Shown piece after piece: positions 1 through 4,989 of a stretch of DNA of 28,709 nt (its first letter is position 1; the number at the start of each line of letters is the position of its first letter). The stretch is from an uncultured Rhizobiaceae group bacterium. Its GTDB lineage: Bacteria; Pseudomonadota; Alphaproteobacteria; Rhizobiales; Rhizobiaceae. Where the stretch lies: positions 1-28,709 of the forward strand of contig CALLHT010000100.1 of assembly GCA_938009335.1 (NCBI GenBank), given 5' to 3'. The notes under the pieces are model-generated. The model was not told where the DNA came from and did no database searches. It worked only from the letters and a program-made list of their open reading frames with translations. Position numbers and translations under genes: made by a program.

Positions 1-20
1 CGCTAAGTCTTTGATTTTAA

Positions 21-95
21 TGGTGGGCGATACTGGGATTGAACCAGTGACCCCTACAATGTCAATGTAGTGCTCTCCCGCTGAGCTAATCGCCC
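21..95 (-). tRNA. tRNA-Val (anticodon GAC)
   Basis: Read on the minus strand, this 75-nt stretch folds as a full cloverleaf. The 7-bp acceptor stem is GGGCGAT with ATCGCCC, followed by discriminator A and an encoded CCA (positions 23-21). The D arm is GCTC/GAGC, the anticodon stem is CTACA/TGTAG with loop TTGACAT (anticodon GAC, valine), and the T arm is ACTGG/CCAGT with loop TTCAATC. It lies downstream of cpdR on the same strand. A TTGACG hexamer at 169-164 could be its -35 box, but the matching -10 box is poor, so I do not call a promoter. Confidence 0.97.
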
Positions 96-226
96 ATCTT
101 GAACAACGCAGTATCGGGTTATTGCGTTGATGGTTCGCTGCATACACCACAAACAGGAAACACCGTCAAGCATTGATACCTATCAATTGCATACGACTGC
201 GCTGTGATGAAAAATGAGGTCAGAAT

Positions 227-589
227 TTATGCAGCAGCCAGCATTTTCTCGACCTCATTCACAAGGTCACGTAAGTGGAACGGCTTTGAAAGAATCTTCG
301 CGTCTTTTGGCGCATCTGAATCCGGATTGAGCGCTACGGCCGCAAAACCGGTAATGAACATAACTTTCATGTCAGGATCAATTTCTGTTGCGCGACGTGC
401 AAGTTCAATCCCATCCATCTCTGGCATTACAATATCGGTGAGCAGCAAAGTAAACGGCTCCTCACGCAGCCGGTCATAGGCCCCGGCGCCATTGTCATAC
501 GCAACTACGTCGTAGCCCGCCTTATCCAAGGCCCGCTCGAGGAAACGGCGCATATCATTGTCATCTTCAGCCAGCAGAATTTTTGTCAT
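227..589 (-). CDS. cpdR: CpdR-type single-domain response regulator
   Basis: This 120-residue protein is a receiver domain with no output domain. The acidic pair E8-D9-D10, the phospho-acceptor D52 (in LLTDIVMPEMDG), T80 and K102 (in LSKPF) are all present. Size and sequence fit CpdR, which in Caulobacter and rhizobia is phosphorylated through the CckA-ChpT relay. Unphosphorylated CpdR primes ClpXP to degrade cell-cycle substrates. The protein ends in Ala-Ala-Ala; a C-terminal Ala-Ala is known to make Caulobacter CpdR itself a ClpXP substrate. The frame stays open 44 codons upstream, but that part is not receiver-like, and the ATG at 589 begins the domain directly behind a GGACGA-like ribosome site. 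The neighbours, tRNA-Val and an N-formylglutamate amidohydrolase-type gene, are usual for rhizobial cpdR as far as I recall. The assignment rests on sequence recognition and size. Confidence 0.88.
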   Translation of the reverse strand: MTKILLAEDDNDMRRFLERALDKAGYDVVAYDNGAGAYDRLREEPFTLLLTDIVMPEMDGIELARRATEIDPDMKVMFITGFAAVALNPDSDAPKDAKILSKPFHLRDLVNEVEKMLAAA

Positions 590-794
590 ATCGTCCAAAC
601 CGCATATACGAATCAGGTTCTGCCATATGAACTCATACAGGTAAATATGGGGTGAATATTCTTCATCTTCGTCAAAATCCTTTTTGCCAATCTGAAGAGT
701 AGGTAGTAAAGACCAATTCACTTCCCGCTCACTTCATTGTTCACTATGTGATACCACTATAGACATTAAGCAAGACGAAGCTAATGTATTTGGC

Positions 795-1691
795 ATGACG
801 ATTTCAGACTTCGAACCAAACCAAAACCAGCCTTTTTGGACCAAATTGCCAATGGTTCAGCAGGTGCCGTTTGTATTGAATTCGCCTCACAGTGGACGCC
901 ATTATCCCAAAAGCTTTCTGGAAAGCTCCAGACTAAATGCCCACAGCATCAGAAATTCAGAAGATTTTCTGGTAGATGAACTCATTGCCGGTGCAGAAGT
1001 GCTGAATATCCCGTCTATGGGTGCAAACTTTCCACGCGCCTACCTCGATGTAAACCGCGAACCGTTCGAACTCGACCCGGCCATGTTCAACGACAGCCTA
1101 CCCTCATATGTAAACACAAATTCTATTCGTGTAGCGAGTGGTTTGGGTACGATTGCTAAAATCGTTGCTGAAGGTGAGGAAATATATTCGCGTCCACTCG
1201 ATGTCAGTGAAGCAATTGAGCGGATCGATAGGCTCTACAAGCCCTATCATGCAATGTTACGGCATTTGCTGGCACAAACCCATGTGAAATTTGGATGTGC
1301 TGTATTGCTTGATTTCCATTCAATGCCCTCAAGTTACCCGATCCAGAACAATTCGGAGCGGCCGGACTTTATTTTAGGAAACCGGTTTGGCAGCAGTTGC
1401 TCCAATGCTCTCATTCAGGAAGCACGGAAAATTCTCACCGATATGGGCTTTTTCGTAGAATTGAACAAACCCTATGCTGGCGGCTTTATTACAGAACATT
1501 ATGGCCGCCCGCAAAATGGGTTGCATGCAATGCAAATCGAAATCAATCGCGGCCTCTACATGAATGAGATCACTCTTACGCCAAATAAGCAGTTCGGCAT
1601 TATCCAGCAATGTATCAACGACTTACTGGAAGAACTCTGTGCTATCGACATTGATCGATTGTATGGCTCAGTGCCCTTGGCTGCGGAGTAG
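795..1691 (+). CDS. N-formylglutamate amidohydrolase family protein
   Basis: This 298-residue protein matches the N-formylglutamate amidohydrolase (HutG-type, FGase) family, zinc-dependent cytoplasmic enzymes that release formate from N-formyl-L-glutamate at the end of one histidine-degradation route. Family blocks are visible in order: NSPHSGRHYP near residue 29, SEDFLVDEL near 55, AYLDVNREP near 82, LLDFHSMPS near 172 and EHYGRPQNGLHAMQIEINR near 234. The His and Glu residues in these blocks are the likely metal and substrate ligands. No other hut gene is in the window, so a role in histidine breakdown is not supported by context; many rhizobia carry such a stand-alone paralogue beside cpdR. 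The ATG at 795 has only a weak ribosome site. A TATAGA at 758-763 could be its -10 box. The gene ends 4 bases from the convergent hydrolase. Confidence 0.85.
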   Translation: MTISDFEPNQNQPFWTKLPMVQQVPFVLNSPHSGRHYPKSFLESSRLNAHSIRNSEDFLVDELIAGAEVLNIPSMGANFPRAYLDVNREPFELDPAMFNDSLPSYVNTNSIRVASGLGTIAKIVAEGEEIYSRPLDVSEAIERIDRLYKPYHAMLRHLLAQTHVKFGCAVLLDFHSMPSSYPIQNNSERPDFILGNRFGSSCSNALIQEARKILTDMGFFVELNKPYAGGFITEHYGRPQNGLHAMQIEINRGLYMNEITLTPNKQFGIIQQCINDLLEELCAIDIDRLYGSVPLAAE

Positions 1692-1695
1692 ACGT

Positions 1696-2691
1696 TCAAC
1701 TGCTTTTATCAGAACCCGGCACGAAGGCAAAAAATGCGGCCAGCATTTGTTCTCTGAAAAAATCTGTCTCATGTAAGAGCTCATGCTTTGCGCCATCAAT
1801 GGTCAAAAGCGAGCCAGCTCTGAGCCGTGCAGCCAAGCGTTCTGCGACTACATTATCAACGACCTCATCATTACCCGCCAGAACAAACAGTGCGGGAATA
1901 GTAATTTCGGCATAAAAATCCGGATCCAAAACTTTTTCCATGGCTTTGCAAGATGCAAAGACCCAAGCCGCAGTCGGTGCCCCAATCGTCAATTCACGGT
2001 GATCTTCCGAAAACCGCTTACCGCGCTCATACCGCGCCAAATCTGATGTCAATGGATTACCAATGAACGGCTTTGATATGAGCGGAGTGCCGCCTCCACC
2101 AAGGTAACTGTCGGCTAACCCAAGTGCCGTCATGGTTCCTGAAAGGACCCGAATTGCCCCCTGAGACACAGGCTGTTTACCGATACCAAGCAACGGCGAA
2201 CACAAAACCATCCGGCGAATTTTGTTCGGAATAGCAGGTGCGGCCAAAAGTGCTACCAACGCGCCTGTAGAATGGCCCAAAATGTAAAACGGCGACTTAC
2301 AGTCAGGAAGCGCTACATCAGCTATGATTGTTTCCAGATCGAGAACATATTCATCATATTCGTCGATATAGCCCTTTCTCGGGTCTTCCAACATCCGGTC
2401 AGAGCCGCCCTGCCCGCGCCAATCGAAAACGACCACTTCAAAACCTTTTCTGCGAATGTCGCCAACTGTTTCCAGATACTTTTCAATATACTCTGTGCGG
2501 CCCTGCAGGATAAGGACAGTACCCTTAACCGGTGACGTTGCAGCTTTCCACTTCCCGTAACGGATTTTAACCCCGTCTGAAGTGGTCACGTAGCCCTGCA
2601 TTTCAGGTTCTAATTCCGAACCAGGCTCGATTGTCTTAATGACTGTCACCAGATCTACTTTCAAAAAACTCTTGAAATCCGCAATACCCAT
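1696..2691 (-). CDS. lysophospholipase-like alpha/beta hydrolase
   Basis: This is a serine hydrolase of the PldB/monoacylglycerol-lipase (Hydrolase_4) type, 331 residues from the ATG at 2691. The nucleophile elbow GHSTGA places Ser at about 141; Asp at about 275 (AGNDEVV) and His at about 303 (GAKHELLH) complete the triad. The oxyanion region is VLILQGRTEYIEKY near residue 60, and FDWRGQGGS follows the usual strand. No signal peptide is visible, so it probably acts in the cytoplasm or on the inner membrane face. The substrate is likely a lysophospholipid or monoacylglycerol, which is inference from the family. A TTG two codons upstream (2697) is an alternative start; neither has a good ribosome site. 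The start region overlaps the heat-shock promoter of the divergent hsp20 gene, so transcription of the two genes may interfere. Confidence 0.85.
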   Translation of the reverse strand: MGIADFKSFLKVDLVTVIKTIEPGSELEPEMQGYVTTSDGVKIRYGKWKAATSPVKGTVLILQGRTEYIEKYLETVGDIRRKGFEVVVFDWRGQGGSDRMLEDPRKGYIDEYDEYVLDLETIIADVALPDCKSPFYILGHSTGALVALLAAPAIPNKIRRMVLCSPLLGIGKQPVSQGAIRVLSGTMTALGLADSYLGGGGTPLISKPFIGNPLTSDLARYERGKRFSEDHRELTIGAPTAAWVFASCKAMEKVLDPDFYAEITIPALFVLAGNDEVVDNVVAERLAARLRAGSLLTIDGAKHELLHETDFFREQMLAAFFAFVPGSDKSS

Positions 2692-2699
2692 ACCCAATT
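2671..2699 (+). promoter_or_regulatory. sigma-32 (RpoH)-type promoter for hsp20
   Basis: CTTGAAA at 2671-2677 is a perfect -35 heptamer for heat-shock sigma factors. After about 15 bases, CCCAATT at 2693-2699 resembles the CCCCATnT/CYTATNT -10 element. Transcription would start near 2705, exactly where the first leader hairpin begins. A second match, CCCATA at 2687-2692, is spaced too closely. The element overlaps the 5' end of the divergent hydrolase gene. Confidence 0.6.
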
Positions 2700-2705
2700 C
2701 TAAAA

Positions 2706-2812
2706 CAGGACGCCAGACGGGTCCTGCTGAAACCTTTGCCAGTTATCTGGAAGGGAACATCAATCGGGCAAAAAGCCCCTAAACGCAAACGTCGCTTTAA
2801 GGAGGACATTTC
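2706..2812 (+). promoter_or_regulatory. ROSE-like RNA thermometer in the hsp20 leader
   Basis: The leader can form four consecutive hairpins. Hairpin 1 pairs CAGGAC (2706-2711) with GTCCTG (2721-2726). Hairpin 2 pairs CCTT plus CCAG (2733-2742) with CTGG plus AAGG (2747-2754). Hairpin 3 pairs GGGC (2766-2769) with GCCC (2775-2778). In hairpin 4, GTCGCT (2791-2796) pairs with the Shine-Dalgarno AGGAC (2803-2807), leaving G2794 unpaired. That last 5' arm contains TCGCT, matching the U(U/C)GCU signature of ROSE elements, where a bulged G weakens the anti-Shine-Dalgarno helix so that it melts on heating. The number of hairpins, the position and the downstream IbpA-type gene all fit ROSE. No folding program was run. 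Confidence 0.75.
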
Positions 2813-3277
2813 ATGCGTAACATAGATTATACCCCATTTTATCGCTCAACAGTTGGTTTTGACCGCTTGTTTTCGTTGTTGGACAACATGACTCAGCCTG
2901 ATCAGGGGCAGTCTTATCCACCGTACAACATTGAGCGCACAGGCGAAGATTCTTATCGGATTTCCATGGCTGTTGCAGGGTTTTCTGAAGAAGAAATCAA
3001 CATTGAGGCCAAACAAAACGCTCTGACGATTTCCGCCGAGAAAGAAACAGTCGAAGACGACGCCCGTGAAGTTCTGTTCCAAGGAATTGCTGCGCGCTCA
3101 TTCGAACGCAAATTCCAGCTTGCTGATCACGTTGAAGTGCGGGAAGCAAGTCTTGAGAACGGACTTCTCCACATTGATCTCGTGAGAGAAATTCCGGAAG
3201 CGATGAAGCCCAAGAAGATCGCGATCGGAAAAAATATCCGCCAGATCGAAAGCAAGAAAACCAAAAAAGCTGCTTAA
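2813..3277 (+). CDS. small heat-shock protein, Hsp20/IbpA family
   Basis: This is a 154-residue ATP-independent holdase chaperone that binds unfolding proteins in the cytoplasm or in inclusion bodies. The alpha-crystallin domain runs from about residue 35 (YNIERTGEDSYRISMAVAGF, as in rhizobial IbpA-type Hsp20 proteins) to about 135, including the EEINIEAKQNALTISAEK strand region and ENGLLHIDLVREIPE. The N-terminal PFYRSTVGFDRLF is the usual IbpA class opening. The C-terminal tail has an I-A-I motif (KKIAIGK), corresponding to the I-x-I/V oligomerisation motif, and ends in a lysine-rich stretch. The start is fixed by AAGGAGGA at 2799-2806, six bases before the ATG. Control appears twofold: a sigma-32-type promoter and a ROSE-type leader that hides this ribosome site. 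A strong terminator follows. Confidence 0.95.
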   Translation: MRNIDYTPFYRSTVGFDRLFSLLDNMTQPDQGQSYPPYNIERTGEDSYRISMAVAGFSEEEINIEAKQNALTISAEKETVEDDAREVLFQGIAARSFERKFQLADHVEVREASLENGLLHIDLVREIPEAMKPKKIAIGKNIRQIESKKTKKAA

Positions 3278-3291
3278 GTTTACACCACATA

Positions 3292-3360
3292 CAACGACGG
3301 AAACTCCCCTCCCCTTAAAATTTCGTCGTTGCTGGAGAGGCGCCCAATCGGGCGCCTTTT
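3292..3360 (+). ncRNA. candidate 3'-UTR small RNA of hsp20 (C-rich loop)
   Basis: Between the hsp20 stop and the terminator there is an inverted repeat CAACGACG (3292-3299) / CGTCGTTG (3324-3331), extendable by AAA/TTT across one bulged G. Its loop carries CTCCCCTCCCC (3304-3314), which is complementary to G-rich ribosome sites. A GC-rich terminator hairpin with a T-run follows directly. Two hairpins, an exposed pyrimidine/C loop and a T-tail give the shape of a roughly 70-nt small RNA. It resembles the CUCCUCCC-loop RNAs described in Rhodobacter and rhizobia, but the loop is not identical. No separate promoter is obvious, so it would come from processing of the hsp20 transcript. This is inference from structure only. 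Confidence 0.35.
3339..3360 (+). terminator. rho-independent terminator of hsp20
   Basis: GGCGCCC (3339-3345) and GGGCGCC (3350-3356) form a perfect 7-bp GC stem around an AATC loop, followed by TTTT (3357-3360). It closes the hsp20 transcript and lies 29 bases before the end of the oppositely oriented aldolase gene. Confidence 0.9.
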
Positions 3361-3388
3361 CCGCTTTTTGCGCGAATCACGCTGAGTT

Positions 3389-4435
3389 TCAAAGAAGCGC
3401 CTGAAATGCTTTCACATCGTCTTCAGTTGAATTAAACGATGCGACCAACCTGTAGACTTGTTCATTCGGCAGCAATGTGCCTTCCAAAGAGCGTGGCGTG
3501 GCAAACGGATAGAAACTTGCGCCCTTCTCTAACATCTCTTCCGCGTCAGCCCTCTTTGCGATAAAGAAAACCTGATTGGATTGGCTTTCCCACGCTAAGC
3601 GAACTTTGTTGGATGACCTGATAGCAGCCTCCAGCTTTTCACCAATTGCGTTAGAATGCTTGGCCAGCTTTAACCATAGCCCATCTTCCAGGTAGGCTTC
3701 GAATTGCGCGCTAATAAATCGGGTTTTCGAGAAAAGATGCCCCATCCGCTTACGATTGAATTTGAAATTCTCAACAATTGCATCCTTGAACACCAGTAAG
3801 GCTTCCGCACACCAGCATCCATTTTTTGTGCCCCCAAATGAGACCATATCAACGCCGCGTTTCCAGGTCATTTCAGCAGGACTGCACCCCAGCTGCACAA
3901 GCCCATTGGCAAATCGCGCACCATCCATATGCAATGGCAGTTCTGCCTGCTTTGCGATATCTCCTATCGCCTCTATTTCGTCCAGTGAATAGACAGTGCC
4001 AGCCTCTGTTGACTGCGTAATACTAACCAGTGTGCCCTGCCCCAAATGATTGAAATGATTGGGATACCGAGCCACAACCGCAGCGAGTGTATCTGCATTC
4101 ATCTTGCCGTCATTTCCTGATACCGGAACCATGCGCCCACCGCTTGTAAGAAATTCAGGCGCGCCGCCTTCATTGGCCAACAAGTGTGCCTCACTCTGAC
4201 AAAACACAACACCGCCGGGTTTCGCGACCGCAGCTGCTGCAAGGGAGTTGGCAGCTGTACCGGTTCCTACAAAAAATACCGCACATTCACGTTCAAAAAT
4301 ATCGGCAATTTTCTGTTCAATCTCTCGATCCAGCTCACTATCCCCGTACGCAGTTGCGAATCCATCAGCATGTTTCTTCAAGGCTTCCGAAATTTCCGGT
4401 GCCGCCCCTGACCAATTGTCACTTGCAAATTTCAT
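3389..4435 (-). CDS. ltaE: low-specificity L-threonine aldolase-like PLP enzyme
   Basis: This 348-residue fold-type I PLP enzyme belongs to the beta-eliminating lyase/threonine aldolase family, which cleaves L-threonine or L-allo-threonine to glycine and acetaldehyde in the cytoplasm. The cofactor lysine is K204 in SFGGTKNG. H84 (in SEAHLL) would stack on the ring, and D171 with R174 (MDGARFANG) would bind the pyridine nitrogen and substrate. The GTGTAAN segment near residue 57 is the phosphate-binding loop. Length is typical for the family. The ATG at 4435 has an AAGG 11 bases upstream. The closest relatives in rhizobia are annotated low-specificity L-threonine aldolase, but some family members act on other beta-hydroxy amino acids, so the precise substrate is inferred. 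It is a single gene with its own upstream region. Confidence 0.88.
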   Translation of the reverse strand: MKFASDNWSGAAPEISEALKKHADGFATAYGDSELDREIEQKIADIFERECAVFFVGTGTAANSLAAAAVAKPGGVVFCQSEAHLLANEGGAPEFLTSGGRMVPVSGNDGKMNADTLAAVVARYPNHFNHLGQGTLVSITQSTEAGTVYSLDEIEAIGDIAKQAELPLHMDGARFANGLVQLGCSPAEMTWKRGVDMVSFGGTKNGCWCAEALLVFKDAIVENFKFNRKRMGHLFSKTRFISAQFEAYLEDGLWLKLAKHSNAIGEKLEAAIRSSNKVRLAWESQSNQVFFIAKRADAEEMLEKGASFYPFATPRSLEGTLLPNEQVYRLVASFNSTEDDVKAFQALL

Positions 4436-4542
4436 GAATGGTAACGCCTTATTACTCTGAAAAATGATGGCTCTATTTCAGCTGGCAATTCAAAACATGC
4501 AATAGCAATTCACAAATTCGGATGAAAAACAGCAATTGAAAC

Positions 4543-4577
4543 AAAAAACGGCCCGGCTCTTCAAAAAGAACCGGGCC
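4543..4577 (-). terminator. intrinsic terminator reading toward ltaE
   Basis: On the minus strand GGCCCGG (4577-4571) and CCGGGCC (4556-4550) form a 7-bp GC stem extended by AAGA/TCTT, followed by G and a T6 run (4548-4543). No T-run exists on the plus side, so it works only toward ltaE, whose start is about 110 bases further on. A TATAAT hexamer on the minus strand (4615-4610) lies about 33 bases upstream. Together they could produce a very short RNA or a leader attenuator for ltaE. I found no reading frame between them. Confidence 0.6.
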
Positions 4578-4784
4578 TCTCAGTAGCCAGCCTAAAATGA
4601 AAAAGGAATATTATAGACAAGCTTTAGGGGCGATAAAGCAAGTCAGATCCCCCACAATCCATTAACTGGTACCGAATTGCGTAACTCGTAACGAACACAA
4701 AATTGCCCATGCCAAACTACGCCCCAATTGTGTTAACCATATGATTTCAACCATAAGAAGTCAAAGTCTCATTTTTATTGCCCC

Positions 4785-4845
4785 TTGAAATGCCAAGCCA
4801 TATTTGGCATGTTTCAAATAAAGGGACAGCATTACTGTCCTTTTT
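4785..4845 (+). ncRNA. candidate small RNA or gltB-leader attenuator
   Basis: On the + strand, hairpin TTGAAATGCCAA (4785-4796) pairs with TTGGCA and TTTCAA (4804-4809, 4812-4817), a 12-bp stem with a two-base bulge. It is followed by terminator stem GGACAG (4824-4829) / CTGTCC (4835-4840) and T5 (4841-4845). This ends 144 bases before gltB. A weak promoter, TTGTGT (4729-4734) then CATAAG (4752-4757), would yield an RNA of about 80 nt. A 15-codon frame, ATG 4741 to TGA 4788, ends inside the first hairpin and is rich in Ile and Ser, but has no ribosome site. Either an independent small RNA or a leader attenuator is possible. Confidence 0.4.
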
Positions 4846-4874
4846 GGCTTTATCTTGGAGGTTTCGGAATCTTG

Positions 4875-4930
4875 TCGCAGGCCTGCGAACAAAGATTGAT
4901 CCTCTAGTGCCTCCGCACTAAAATATAGAT
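4875..4930 (+). promoter_or_regulatory. probable gltBD promoter with upstream palindrome
   Basis: TTGATC (4896-4901) and TAAAAT (4919-4924) are separated by 17 bases and are a reasonable housekeeping promoter, with a start near 4931. Directly upstream is a perfect 14-bp palindrome TCGCAGGCCTGCGA (4875-4888), well placed for an activator. Inside the spacer is a second dyad, TAGTGC-CTCC-GCACTA (4905-4920), placed like an operator. Which protein binds either site cannot be told from sequence. Further down, CTGCC (4964-4968) can pair with GGCAG (4981-4985), the only ribosome-site-like bases before gltB. Confidence 0.45.
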
Positions 4931-4989
4931 AAATCCAAACTCAGAAAAACTAGGTAAGGGTAGCTGCCTTAACTTCAGTAGGCAGGTAT

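Noticed and set aside
590..721. 44-codon in-frame N-terminal extension of cpdR
   Set aside because: It is not receiver-like, CpdR proteins are about 120 residues, and the ATG at 589 has its own ribosome-like site.
4741..4788. 15-codon leader peptide upstream of gltB
   Set aside because: No Shine-Dalgarno and no clear residue bias tied to glutamate or glutamine; kept only as part of the attenuator hypothesis, not as a gene.
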